Assembly: GCA_033002965.1 (NCBI GenBank) | Contig: JAURVB010003115.1 | Coordinates: 108,335 to 172,334 of the forward strand | Direction: 5' to 3' | Origin: Piper betle | Lineage: Eukaryota > Streptophyta > Magnoliopsida > Piperales > Piperaceae | Length of the DNA: 64,000 bases | Shown: piece after piece, positions 1 through 12,053 of the stretch | Position numbering within the stretch: the first letter of the stretch is position 1 | Layout: each line of letters starts with the position of its first letter | Program-made: the position numbers and the translations under genes | The notes under the pieces: generated by a model | The model's database searches: none | Told to the model about the DNA's origin: nothing | What the model saw: the letters and a program-made list of their open reading frames with translations, nothing else

Positions 1-65
1 GAACGCCTATGTTGTGCTGGTTCAAGGTTTAATTGATGTTTTTGCAATTTTTCTTTGGAATTTAG

Positions 66-994
66 GTTGTCCTGTGATGGGTGTCATTGATGGAAAATTT
101 GAACATGGATATTTGGTCACCGTCACTGTTGGTTCGGAGAAGCTAAAAGGTGTATTATATCATGTACCTGAGCATTCATCTGGGAGTCATTTATCTCCCT
201 TCCCTTCTGGAGCACACACCAATACTGGCAGTGCTATTCCAACTTCTGGAACTCATCGCCGTAGACGAAGAAAGAAATCTGAAATGAGAAAACGTGATCC
301 TTCTCATCCAAAGCCAAACCGAAGTGGGTACAACTTTTTTTTTGCAGAGCAGCATGCTCAACTCAAACCACTACATCCAGGGAAAGATAGAGAGATAAGT
401 AGAATGATTGGAGAATTATGGAACAACCTAACTGACACTGAAAAGGCAGTAAGTCATTTTATTTCAAATCAAGCAGAATAGCATCTTTTCTTTGATTTCG
501 TTTGAGCATAATGTGTGAGTGTTCCAGTTTAGGGTTATGAACCTGTGTTTACAATGTCTCAACGTACATTCCAGGTCTATCAGGAGAGAGGTGTGAAAGA
601 TAAAGAGCGCTATCGAACTGAGATGGAGGAGTACAAGGAAAGATTAAAGACAATTCCCATACATGCAATTCCCATTCAACAACGTGCTGCAGTGCCAACA
701 ACAATGTCAAATGTCAATCCGGAAACAAAAAGTGAGATCGAAAGTGACCTGCATGAAACTTTGGTCGGTGGTAGTAGCTCAGAAGAAAGTGAAACTGACG
801 AAGAAAAAAGTGCTGGCAAGAGTTTGGAAATGGATGCTTCTTTGGAAGCAGAGACAGGCACAGATTCTGGCAATCATGGCGAGGACCCGTCCGTTGAAGG
901 GGATGGTTTTGAGCTACGTAAAAGAAATGAGGATGCAAAGACAAATGAAGTTGAAGGACCCAGTTCACAGTTTCTGTCTGGTGATGCCAAATAA
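66..994 (+). CDS. ARID-HMG box protein (HMGB9/10/11/15 type), 3' part
   Basis: This is the C-terminal part of a plant ARID-HMG DNA-binding nuclear protein. Exon 66-448 follows an AG acceptor at 64-65 and ends at a GTAAGT donor. Exon 575-994 follows a TTCCAG acceptor and ends in TAA. The first part carries the linker typical of this family (VIDGKFEHGYLVTV and GVLYHV). The HMG box comes next: a basic run RRRRRKKSEMRKRD, then HPKPNRSGYNFFF, then GELWNNLTDTEKA, joined across the intron to VYQERG and KERYRTEMEEYKERL. The tail is long and acidic (S/E/D-rich). The intron is in phase 0 and lies inside the HMG box. The ARID domain and the start codon must lie upstream of base 1, so the protein is cut by the window edge, not broken. 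Arabidopsis members act in pollen gene regulation; that role is family knowledge, not seen here. Confidence 0.9.
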
Positions 995-1815
995 ACTGAA
1001 ATCTGTGAATGGAGATTGAGATGCACACTACAAATTCTTCTCTTTTAGGCAGTCATCATAGATAATCAATCTAGCTTGAGTCATCAAAGATTATCTTTGA
1101 AGAAGTTTCTCCTGCTTTATGACTTTTTTGCTCTTATTTTTCCACAAGTTTTATTTCCTGTATAGCTTCTGCGCTCTTATAAGAGATTATCTTTTTGAGG
1201 TTTAAGTTTTGTTAGTTTCTAAATTATGCTTGTGCATTAGGTTAAGGAATACTGAGGGATGCCCGTCTTAGTTTTTTTCGAAAAAAGAGATGTATGTGCC
1301 TTTAATTCGAGCTCAATGTTTGTTTTTATCGAGTGACAAATTCTGATCAAACAATTAGTGGAAATTATTTTTGTCTTCATATTTTTCATAATATACGTTA
1401 AAATATTCTCCACCTTTTGGATGCCCTTCATTTGTAGCCATATGCTAGTTATCCATATAACGCTCAGATCATTCAATCTTCGATAACTCGCAACCGAAAG
1501 AGCTTTTTTTGGTTGCCTGATATCAAAGAAGCGTCAGAAATATAGATCTTAAATTAATTTTTGATGGAAAGCTAACTCGAAAGGTGAAGGCATTGATTGT
1601 AATATAAAAATATGAATGATAAGTCTGATAACTGCTGTGAACTGTCAACTGCCTTCCCTTCCATGTGATCCATGTCGTTTGGTAGGGAAGCAGCGTCCTC
1701 CTTTATACATGTGACTCTTTTTCTCCTTCCAAGTTGAAACTCATGAACCCTTATCGAATTAGAAACAGGACCCAGAAATCCAATCACCTTCCTCTATACA
1801 CACTGCTCGCTATCA
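995..1815. other. Spacer between ARID-HMG and TPD1-like genes
   Basis: AT-rich spacer holding the 3' untranslated region of the ARID-HMG gene and the upstream region of the TPD1-like gene. The short open frames on the minus strand (1237-1476, 1572-1787) have no recognisable domain. I see no repeat or RNA gene. Confidence 0.6.
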
Positions 1816-2271
1816 ATGGCTACTGTCACGAATACCCTCTTCTTAACATATCTCACAGCATCCTTCATATTTCACCATGGTCACAAAACTGCATTCTTGT
1901 CTTTCATATTTGTCCGCCCCATTGTTGGTACTGCTAGCTTACTGTTTGATAATTAGCATGCAGGTTATGGTGCGAGGTGCAGCAACGAAATGCCAAGCAT
2001 TGAACAGACCCAAGTGGGATTTGGGGAGCCGCCAAAATTCATGGTGCAAGTGAAGAACAACTGCCCAATGTGCCCAGTTATCAACGTTCGCATTCGGTGC
2101 GGAGGATTCTCTCAGAAGCTGGTCAGTCCCAAGCTGTTCAGAGTGATCAGTTACAACGACTGCGTTGCCAATGACGGATTACCGCTGCCTCCATTGCAGA
2201 CTATCTCCTTCAACTACTCGCATCATAAATTCAATATGGTACCTAAATCCTGGTTTTTTCAATGCGAATAA
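1816..2271 (+). CDS. TPD1-like small secreted cysteine-rich protein
   Basis: Two-exon gene for a secreted protein of the TAPETUM DETERMINANT 1 family, whose founding member is a ligand of the EMS1/EXS receptor kinase in anther development. Exon 1 (1816-1879) encodes a hydrophobic signal peptide starting MATVTNTLFLTYLTASF. An 84-bp intron (1880-1963, GT...GCATGCAG) joins in phase 1 to exon 2 (1964-2271). The mature part shows the family pattern: a Cys followed by IEQTQVGFGEPPKFMVQVKN, then NNCPMCPV, IRCGGFSQKLVSP, FRVISYNDCVANDG, PLPP and a final Cys (FQCE-stop). About 115 residues, shorter than TPD1 itself and like the smaller TPD1-like proteins. A second donor at 1928 is also in phase but would leave a 36-bp intron, so it was rejected. 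The family assignment is firm; the exact role is not known. Confidence 0.78.
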
Positions 2272-2777
2272 GATCTTCATGTTACCTCATTTGTATTCCC
2301 ATTTTCAACTGCTCGGACTCTATCGGGCCAAATTTTTCTGATAACTAGTCGGCTCCAGGTTTCATCTTCCATCTAAATACATGTCAGTACTCAACAAAAA
2401 TATATAAATGCCAATAAGAAGAACAAGCAGTAATTAGCACCAGGAAGAACTGCCAAGTACTACATAAGAGAGAGCCAACAATAGAAGACCTTATCATGCC
2501 TACTGTGAATTTTATGTCGTATTTTTCAATGAATTTTGTTGTAGTAGGAACATTATAAGAATGCAGATCATGGACAAACAAAGACAGAACTTGCAGCATC
2601 TTATATATAATGTTTTTAAGAAAGAAAAGAAAAGAAAAACTAAAAGGTGCATAGATTGACATTATATCAATTGCCGAGAGACACACCAAAGTTGCAGTGA
2701 ACATTTTACAAACACAATTATGTATTTTACACCTGCATCAATACCCGTCAACAAAAAAAGTGGTACCCTAGAGCAGA

Positions 2778-5719
2778 TTAGAAAATGATAGCCAATGCAG
2801 ACGCTGTCAGAAATAATAATGCAACAAATAAACCAGCATGTAACATCTTGCACCAGAATGCTTGAGGCCTGAAACAGATATAAATTGTGCAAAGTAGTTA
2901 TAACCTAAACCATATTCATAATACAACCAAGGAAGAAATATCAAATCTAGGTGTCCCACTCCGAGATTAACGATAAGATGAAAAACCTGAAAATTAGCCC
3001 GTAGCAATCATTGGCCATCAAATGCAAAACAGCCAAGAACGTGCGATCTTAACAAATCAGCTCTAAAAATTGTACATGAAAAGAGGATAAGATAAGAAGT
3101 GCTGTGATATATAGTTTCTGTAAGTTATTATAGTTTTGAGGGAACTCTTTAATCATTTCAGTAATTTTAGGCATATATAGGCAAGTTTTGCAGTCCATGT
3201 GTATAGCGGTCAGATACTCAGGCGGCTCAGGTTGTTTATTTGTCCCATAAATATAACACTTCTACATCGTAAAGTAAGGATCACTGATTTAAGTCAACAG
3301 AATGAAGTGCATTTTTTTTGTTTTTAGATATCTTTTCTTCTCCTATTTATCTTCATCCAATTTAGTTTACGATTTTAATTGCTTAATTCAGTAATTTGAT
3401 TTTGCCCTCATCTTGATTAGTTTACTAAATTCAATTAGAGTAGAATTCTTTCAGTTAAAATAAAGTGTATTTCAAGTTAGCACAAACTTTCAATTTTAAA
3501 AAAAAGGCTTTCCATCCCTAACAAGTATGCCTTCTAAGAACAAATTTATTAACTATGGCATGCGCTAGCAACTTTCACATCCAGAAGCGGCAAACTCTGA
3601 CATGAATTTCGCATTTGTTCCTATTCATCCGGTAGCTGTATAGCAAAAAATTGATAATATCCATAAACTTCTCAGTATTTTGAAGAACATTTCTAAAAAT
3701 AATACAGAAAAAGGAAAGTAGCATTGAGTTTCCAAGCAAAATTGCAACAGAGTATGAGAGATAATTGAGAGGAGAGCAAATGCACAAGAACTGATGAAAT
3801 ATAAGCGGAAAGAAACCAATCTACATAACAGTAAGCACAATAATGCACAATTTTAAGATCTATATCAGTGAAACTCTAGCAACCTTACCTAGTTGTCATT
3901 TGACAGAGTAGAATGAATAGACATTAAGTTAGCAGTTATACCCGACTATGATGCAAGGAATTACTGTTTATAGCACTTACAGTTGTGGTTGGTCTCCATC
4001 CAATCCTTTGATTCTCAAGATCATAAACAATGACCTTGTTTAACATCACCATCACCGCAAGGTATTTTAGAATGATAAGCAAGCTTTAAAACCAAATCAA
4101 GACTCCATGTTAGTTTACCTTTAAGGGGCGAAGCCCTATCTTTTCAAATTGAATGCACCAGCCTAACACATATAGTATAACAGACTAAAATGAAGCATAC
4201 TTCCTTCTGGATGTGGTACACCAATTAGCTTCAGACCACCGTTCAAATAAGCCTGAAGTATCAAGTTCAAAACTGCCCCCCATTTGTTCTAAAAAAGAAA
4301 AATAACTGTAGATATTTTACTCTGTGTAACTCCTATTAGAGTTGCAGCTTTTCCATCTTCAGACTACTTTTCTTTTTTGCCAACCAATGCACCATGCATC
4401 CTCCTGCAAAGTGGTCAGAAAAAGACAGCAAGAGGATTACCAAAGAATAAATATGTAGAATCAGAACAAGTGATTGCTGAGATTCGTGCTGGAACATCTG
4501 CTTCAAGAAGTAGACAGACACTAAGATTATTGAAAAATGAGTAATAGTTGGAGAGATAAAACTCAAAGAAAAAACAAGACAATTGTCTTTAGATGTTTGG
4601 AAGATGACCTACATATATTATGAAGCTTACAAAGATAAACAACTAAGAGTGGCTTCAAAATATATTCAACCAGTCAAGAGTCTCGAACTATCGGAAAGTA
4701 CCATAATCTTTTGATTAACAACTTACATGGTTCGATAGTGAATAAAAAATAATAAAATTTAGGGCTAACAGGAAGAAACATATGCAAACATTGGCTTACA
4801 TCAATTAGGAAGAAATACTCATGAGGATAAAACCGTCAAGGAAAGATCTTCAAAATGCAAGGGAACTTCTGGGTAATAAGAATACACATTGGGGAAAATA
4901 GATCAACTATCAAAACATGTTTGTATTTATTTCCACCAAGGCATTTGACTGTTCACACTTCAAACTGACTTGCAAAAATGGCAAACTCAACATACAGAAT
5001 AAAACCCTATAATAAGCTTATATTAATTCTGGCAAACATTCTTAAGACTACAGAGTACACTGAAGTAGCCAATAAAATAAAAGCATGAAAAACCATGAAA
5101 TGGGTGTTGGCTCAAAGTTGGCTGGTAAGACATAATCTAAACACAAAAGAAACTTCATCAGATGACAATCAAAAGAAAAAAAGAGAAAACAATCCATCAA
5201 CTTCTGAAGAAACTGCAGCATCTCGACCATTAAAAGTGCATAAATATCCTGTGGAAGATAAGCCAAAGTAATCCCACTATCAACAATAGTCTCTATGCTA
5301 TCTCCAGCGTCAAAAACATCAGTCGGAAGATCTATGACTTTGCCACCAACCTCAATTGCCTTCATATGCACGTTATAACGTTGCCTATATAATCATAATA
5401 ATCAACTTCAACATAAAGAAAAAACTAGTGAGGATCAAAGGTTATAAATGCACAACTGCCAGAGTTTGAAAACATGGATACTATTACATACTGATTTGGT
5501 ACCATTGGAGTCGAATTCACTATTATGGGCTGCACAATATCTCCTATAGCAAAAATGCCCCCACCAAAAGTACCATCTAAACAATGGCCAAACTTCTTTT
5601 TAACTCTTCCAGACGAAGCTAACTGTGATATCATCGAAGAATTTGCTTGACCAAAACCAAGTATTCCGTCAGTAGTTGCACTGGACGAATTAACATCTCC
5701 AAGTTGCTGTACTCCACAA
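2778..5719 (-). pseudogene. A1 aspartic protease (A36/A39-like), truncated and frameshifted
   Basis: Remains of a pepsin-like (A1) aspartic protease close to the Arabidopsis A36/A39 pollen proteases. Minus-strand pieces in order: CGVQQLGDV, GILGFGQANSSMISQLASSG, FGHCLDGTFGGGIFAIGD and MVPNQ (about 5719-5487); across a GTATGT donor to RYNVHMKAIEVGG and the second catalytic motif IVDSGITLAYLP (exon starting near 5386); VPLHFEDLSLTV (about 4855-4830); EDAWCIGWQ and SEDGKAATLIG (about 4410-4330); NKVIVYDLENQRIGW (about 4045-3993); and a last exon 2778-2868 with the hydrophobic tail GLFVALLFLTASALAIIF, like a GPI-anchor signal. The first lobe with the DTGSD active site was not found upstream. An extra base near 4829-4832 and a second frame break near 4360-4380 lie inside conserved motifs. 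Most likely a decaying, 5'-truncated copy. Confidence 0.8.
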
Positions 5720-6382
5720 CGAGTCAAATGAAAAAAATAATGTACAAAGAGAGGAGAAGAAAATGAAAAACAAAAAACAAAAAAACAAATTAGTGCAAAG
5801 GCCATGTTGAGATGGCATAATATAGCATAGTGCAATCAAACATGTCTCAAAGAACTTCCAAGGTCATTCATAAGCATAAGTTGTTATCATCCAATAAATG
5901 CAAAACCATAAGACTGTCTAGATTCAAACTCGGCAGACTGTAGGAAACAAATTACACGCCCATTTGTATTAGTCATTACATAGATAATGCAGCCCATATT
6001 TTAAAGTGGCCCTTGGCACCCCAAGTGAACCAACAGGAACTGTTTAAACCACCAAACAGCCACCAAATACCTGTTTTGATATTTAATTTTTCCTTCCTCC
6101 TGATTTACAGCGTAAATGAAGGAAAACTTCCACCGAGGAACCACTATCTACAAAAGTTTGTTGATGAAAGAGCTTTGTAAACGCCCTGGAAGACAACTCA
6201 TAAGCACCACTGCCAAAGGCCCAACCTTCGTCAGCTTTGGAGACTCCTTCCATGGTTTCCTTACCGTTGGCAATAGCCATGGATGGGAGGGAAGAGCGTT
6301 GGAAAACGGTCTTCGTCGCGTCCTTAGCTTTGTGCCGAACTCATCCATCTCCAAAGCTGGGTGAGAGTCTACTGTCCCCGTG

Positions 6383-7150
6383 GATACAAAAATCGGGATA
6401 TAAATTGAAATTAGTTTTTTAGCAAATCGGAATTGGAATAGGAAATGAAATAATTTAGTTGAATCGGTCCAAATCAATTATATATGATAATTTGACAACT
6501 TATAATGTAAATATATAAAAATTAGATATTGATATTATTTTGATATTATTATATAAATTATTTTTATGATAATATTTTTATACATATTTTTGATATTTTT
6601 AAAAATTATTTTTAATTAATTATTATTTTTTACTTAAGTCAGAATCGAGTCAACTTTTAATTACGGAATGCCACTCCCGCTCTTCACCCCTGCCATCCCC
6701 GCCCTGCATACCCCCATCGGCCCTGCCAGGCCCGGACTCCCCCTATAGGCCCCACCTCGCTCAGACTCCCCTGCCAGCCCCACCCTCCCCTGTCCCCCCT
6801 CCTTGTGCATCTGCCCTGCCCTGCCCCGCCACCTTAGTCCCATCGGCCCCGATCCATCCCCTCGCCAGCCCCGCCTCCCCTCTTAGGCCCCGCCCCTAAC
6901 CTGCCTCCCCCTTTGGCCCCACCCCCTGTTGAAGCGAATGGAGGGAGAGTATGGGGTATTTCTGCCATTATAAATTTTAAATTCTTATTTTGTACATACA
7001 CAAATAATTTATATAATATAAAACTAAGAGTTTTTTAATAATTTGCCCAAAACCAATTCAAAAACCGATTCCACCCTAAATTTGAATTAGATTCTGCCCA
7101 ATCCGATTTAAATCGGCCGATTCTAAGTGGAATCGGCCGATTTTTCCAAC
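6383..7150. repeat. Composite repeat with C-rich core, copy 1
   Basis: An AT-rich segment (about 6430-6660) ending in GAGTCAACTTTTAATTA runs straight into a C-rich low-complexity core (about 6665-6945, CCCTGCC/GCCCCGCC-like). The ends are inverted: the left has ACAAAAATCGG (6386-6396) and the right has CCGATTTTTCC (7137-7147). The AT-rich part, read on the minus strand, resembles the repeats at 55.26 and 59.2 kb. An imperfect match between flanking CTACTGTCCCCGTGG and GACTATCCCCATGG might be an old target duplication. Class of element is not known. Confidence 0.5.
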
Positions 7151-7443
7151 AGTGACTATCCCCATGGTCGTTCGGCGCTTGCTGGTCAGGTACGTACAAA
7201 GCTGGAGCAGAGCGAACTCGCCCATTTTTATGACCTGAGTCGGCCAGGACTCATGCTAGATATATTTTAAGCCAAGCTCAAAACTCAGTATTAAAAAACT
7301 CAACTCAACTCAATTATAGGTAAGTCAGTTTGAGTTATACTAAAGTTGTATTGATTCAAACTCGAAAAAACTCGATTTAGCTTAAACCATGAGTATTTCT
7401 TTTACTTTGACAATATATGGAAATATAATATTTTAAATGATAA

Positions 7444-7601
7444 TTTGTTATAAAATAATTAAGTTGAAACAATCTAACATTTATTATTATATGGCCATCA
7501 ATTAAGGAGAATACCATTTATATTTGTTATAAAATAATTAAGTTGAAACAATCTAACATTTATTAATATATGGCCATCAATTAAGGAGAATACCATTTAT
7601 A
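7444..7601. repeat. 79-bp direct tandem duplication
   Basis: Two adjacent 79-bp units (7444-7522 and 7523-7601), both starting TTTGTTATAAAATAATTAAG and almost identical (one visible T/A change inside TTATTATTATAT versus TTATTAATATAT). The high identity suggests a recent duplication. Confidence 0.9.
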
Positions 7602-8933
7602 TTTTCACAACAAAATTAATTAAAATATATGACATGTATTGATAAAATTAATACAAGTGGACCCTGACATTCATACAATATCATTAATAAAAAAAGATTT
7701 TTTAAAATATCTTATATTATAGATAACAAAATAGATCTACAAACTTATGATGATAAAACTCGGATAAAACCAATGATCGACTCAAACTCGACTCAGAAAC
7801 TCGAACTAAAATAACCCGACTCCAACTTTATAACTCGAAACGCGGCTGGTTTATCAAAGAAGCTTGAGTTGGATAAAACTCGACTCGACTTGGCTCGTGC
7901 CCAACTCTAGATACATATAATAGGCTCGTCCCACAAGTTACTTTAATTACGGGTTAGATATTTACAAAGCTCAATTAAAATTTTGACTAATTTACTTTAA
8001 CTAGTCAAGATGTTGTGTTATAATAGACTTGTGTCACAATTAGATAAAGTATAATAATTTAATATCTTAGATATAAATTTTGATTGACTCTAACTTTAAA
8101 GATAAATCCTACTTTGGATGATAAAATAAATATAATAACTTGATTTATCAATACTTGCTTAAATTTCTTATTTTTAACCGGAGACTAGAGAAGGATATTG
8201 AGTTTCTCTTTTTACAAATATATATGAGATATAAGATAAGATTAGATATATGAATAAAAAACAAGAAAAGTTTATTTTGGAGCTCAATTGGAGATTAAAT
8301 AAATTTAAGTCTAGTCTAATCCTGTTTAATATTCTAAATATAAAACAATTTTAGGCTGTTTATATTAGAATTTTTACAAAGAGACTAACTAATATACTAA
8401 TAAAAAAGCATAATATTATAATAAATTTGGATAAAAATATAAAATATTAATACATGATTATATAATTTTATAGGCAAGATTTTATCAATCAAGGCATTTA
8501 AATTTTATAAAAAAATTATAGATAAAGAGAGAACGAGATTAAGGCTAACATGAGAGGCCTATATAATTATATTTTATACCAAAACTGTTAATGAAAAGGC
8601 TTTTATACAATGAGTTATTATATATATATATATATATATAATAATATTAATAAAAAACAAATTAAAAGTTTTCTCTCATAAAAAAATTAATTCAAATTAA
8701 TTAAAATTAAATTAAGCAAAACTCGTCTCAACTGGAATGGAAAGCCATGATCCTGACTTTGTCAAACTAAGAAGAAAGCAGACCGGCGGCGAGCAAAAGA
8801 TTCAGACCACCCAAAAGAGCCACGCTTTCTTTTATTTGTGGTGGCCAGCACTTGCCCACGCTCTACTTCTCTCACTCTCCACTCTCAAACTCCCAACACT
8901 CCTCACTCAAGTCGCCAGCTCCAAGCTCCAGCC

Positions 8934-10309
8934 ATGGCGCTTCACATCTCCATCTCGACGCCGCCTCTTCGACGTCCGCCATCTTCTTCTCCAGCCTCCC
9001 TGACCAAGTGGCCGATGCTGGCGCCGCTGCCGGAGCAGCTGGGTACCCGTAGGTGCAGCCGGGTCTCATTGACGGGGAGGGTGGGGATGAGAGTCCGGGC
9101 CAACTTGGAGGTGGCCGGTGCTGCTGTGGGGCAGGTTACTGAGGTGAACAAGGACACCTTCTGGCCCATTGTTGAAGCTGCTGGGGAGAAGGTGGTCGTT
9201 CTTGATATGTACACCCAATGGTGAGTTTGCCATCATCTTCCTCTAATTTTTTCTGGTTACTTCTTATCTAGTCTTTTTTCTTTTTGATAAGTGTGCAAGT
9301 TTTTTTAATTTGCTCATTAAATACTAAGTTGTTGCTTACTATTTGAATTATTGTTGCCATAAAAAAATTGAGGAACTTATATCTCCTCTTTGTTATGATG
9401 GTATATATGTGCCAATGAGGAGTATGTTTACTGATTAATGATTATTGATATTGTCTTGTATTTTGTTACCACTGCCTTGTGACTACTACACGATCAGTGG
9501 GGCTAAACTTGTAGCTATATAAACCTTTGGGAATCCTTTAGCTCATAGTTCTCATTGTCTTAGTACTGGGTGAGAGCAAATTAGTGAGGTGGATTGAAGG
9601 GCATCTGGAAGGATGGAATCAATTTCTTACCGATTAAGTGTTAAATGAAGTAACTCAAATTTGATATATGGTAATTATATTTGAGCACATAGTGTTATGT
9701 CTGTCTGCAGTCAGTGCTGGATGGATTCTATCAAAGATTGATGTGTGAGTGAATAATTCGACTTCTCTGTTCATGATGTGTTTTCCTTTTTTAACAAAGA
9801 AATTATTTAAATCAATCTTTGATAAAATAAGGAGTTACACTTTTGAGTTAGAGTTAATAGACTGTATATAGCACAGTAATGTAATTTGTTCTTTGCAGCT
9901 TGCTTGTGCGCACATACGATTCTCTGGTGATCATTTTTTCTTCTATTGATTTAAATTTTGGTGACGTTTTGAAGGTGTGGTCCTTGCAAGGTGATAGCTC
10001 CCAAATTCCAGAGTCTGTCAGAAAAGTACCTGGACGTTGTGTTTCTTAAACTTGATTGCAACCAAGAGAACAAGGTTTTATGCCTTTTAGTTGAATTCCA
10101 TTGGAAGAATCTTTGTTTTGTACATGATCTCACTTCCAAAACGCTTTATATCTATGGTCTAATTGTTTTCACAGACGCTGGCAAAAGAATTGGGGATCAA
10201 AGTGGTACCTACATTCAAGATTTTAAAGAACAGCAAAGTTGTGAAAGAGGTAACAGGCGCCAAACTTGATGACCTGATATTTGCAATTGAAGCTGCTAAA
10301 ACCAGTTGA
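8934..10309 (+). CDS. TRXF: Thioredoxin f, chloroplastic
   Basis: Encodes the chloroplast thioredoxin that passes electrons from ferredoxin-thioredoxin reductase to Calvin-cycle enzymes such as fructose-1,6-bisphosphatase. Three exons: 8934-9220, 9975-10074 and 10175-10309, with GTGAGT and GTTTTA donors and AG acceptors; the joined frame is 522 bp (173 residues). The first about 65 residues are a Ser/Arg/Pro-rich plastid transit peptide. The mature part has [21 protein letters not shown], then the redox centre W-C-G-P-C-K split by intron 1 inside the Trp codon. It continues [11 protein letters not shown], with the extra Cys typical of the f type, and [15 protein letters not shown] with the cis-Pro, and ends EAAKTS. 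The start at 8934 is the only Met giving a transit peptide in frame. The gene appears intact; introns are 754 and 100 bp. Confidence 0.95.
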
Positions 10310-12053
10310 ACACAATCTCACCGGCCTTTTAGTTTTGGCAACAAGTTTGATGCATTTGTCATGGTCGTTGACGTTTTGTAAGCATGTAGAGTACAGACAT
10401 AGAACTCCCGAAAAGCTTGGTAAGTTCTCTTCGGAAAGAAACGAAGTTTGATATGTTGGACGAGATGGCTCAGATGGGTACCGCACCCAGCCCCAGAACA
10501 ATCCATATAAATCTGTACTTTTCTTGTGCTTCTTCCCTTGCTGTTTGTCTGTGGAACAGTACTGTATCTAATGTTTATTGATCTGACATTCATCTCACCT
10601 CGGTTGCCCCATGTGCTCTACGATCTGATATTTTTTTGTTGTTCAACAAATGCGTGTAGTAGACATTAACATAAACAAGAAAGCCCAGGATGTTGAGCTG
10701 CCTATCCACTCTAAGCAGATTAAAAACGCAACATGGCAAAATTAATCTCTAGACAACTTCATTTTATGGTTTTGAAAAATATACGTTTACATTATAAACA
10801 CAGAAAAGTTTGGCCGTTCCCATTTTCTTTTCTTCGAAACTCTGAAATGGTTCCTTTTTCATCTTCCAAACTGCATCATGTTCTCAAAATATTAACATCC
10901 TCTATTAAGTAACTACATTAACTTCCAGTTTTTATTCCAAATTTACAGGGTTACCTGCTTGTTTCCTCTCCTCTCCAAAAAGTATATATGGTACTCAGGT
11001 ATATACTTCCGAGGTTGCTCAACCATCCTCGTCAAAGAATCGTTCCATTGTATCATATTTCTCCGTAAATTTCTTGAATGATGCATTCTCCAATTATATA
11101 TGCGATGAAGTGCCGTTACCAGGACAGTCGTTTTTTCTGCTAGCCTAGCCACCAACAACAGTAATAGTCCGCTAAGGTTTTCTCTTTTTTTTGGGTTACA
11201 AAGTTTCTGTAAGATGATTCATATGGCTAGAAATCTAATAATAGAAAATGAGAAAACGAGATCACCCTAGGAAATTTTAGGCTGTCACATGATTATCTGC
11301 ACCAATACCTGCATTTTTCATGTCACGGCTGACCTAACATGTTTAAGAGAAAGGACTGCTGATTGCTCAGCAAATGATGGACATTATAGAAGCAGACGCC
11401 TCAAGCAGATGACATTGTATCTAGAGTTCTAAACTTTGATAGCAATTGAGGTTAGCTTATATCATGCGGCATATTTTCAGGGATTTAGAGCTAAAATTGC
11501 GCATACTAGAATGGAATGGCCATAACACCTGTAGAACCCAACAAAGAGTGGACAAACCAAGAAAATTAATAGAAAAATGAAAACCCCAGAAGCGAAAGGA
11601 GCTTGGCTTTTGATTCTTCATTTTGACATAATGTTCACTGCGTTTTAAATAAATACAAGGCAAGAAGAAGCAAGCATACACAGAAAGACAGAAAATTCCA
11701 CAGATTACGGTCTTCATCCAACAATCAACAAATCCAACTTAAACTAACGGAGAAAGGAGAGTGAGTATCCTCCACTTAGAGAGAGCATATCGTGCAAATT
11801 TAGAAGATGAAAACTCAAATGCACAAGACTAAACTTTAGCTGAGTAACCATCCGAAATAAACCCCCGACCCCCGACTCCGACTCCATCTGCTTTAATTCT
11901 TCGTTCCTCTTTGCGTCGAGTCTTTGCATCGAGTCAGGGAGCTTAATACATTCAGCATAGCTCTTCAGAGTGAGATAGCATGACCCCTATCAACTAATCT
12001 GCACTCTAATTTTAAGCACACATCAACATGGGAAGAATGCTGTACTCACAAGC
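10310..12053. other. Spacer between convergent TRXF and DUF538 genes
   Basis: Holds the 3' untranslated regions of the two convergent genes. Short open frames on the minus strand (10223-10593, 10943-11158, 11457-11717, 11744-11929) show no domain and look random. No repeat was recognised. Confidence 0.55.

Larger units (their letters stand above)
5720..8933. other. Repeat-rich spacer upstream of thioredoxin f
   Basis: No supported gene. On the minus strand an open frame starts at 6348 and a second overlapping frame ends at 6083; neither resembles a known family. It contains a composite AT-rich/C-rich repeat (6383-7150), a 79-bp tandem duplication (7444-7601), a (TA)n run at about 8619-8640 and much AT-rich sequence. 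Stretches 7190-7430 and 7740-7910 are rich in CTCGA/ACTCG motifs like those in the MITEs at 60.8-62.5 kb, but I could not find clear ends. Confidence 0.55.

Noticed and set aside
6083..6348. Overlapping minus-strand open frames beginning MDEFGTKLRT and MAIANGKET
   Set aside because: GC-richer than the surroundings, but neither frame resembles a known family and neither links in phase to the protease remains. Kept as unexplained.
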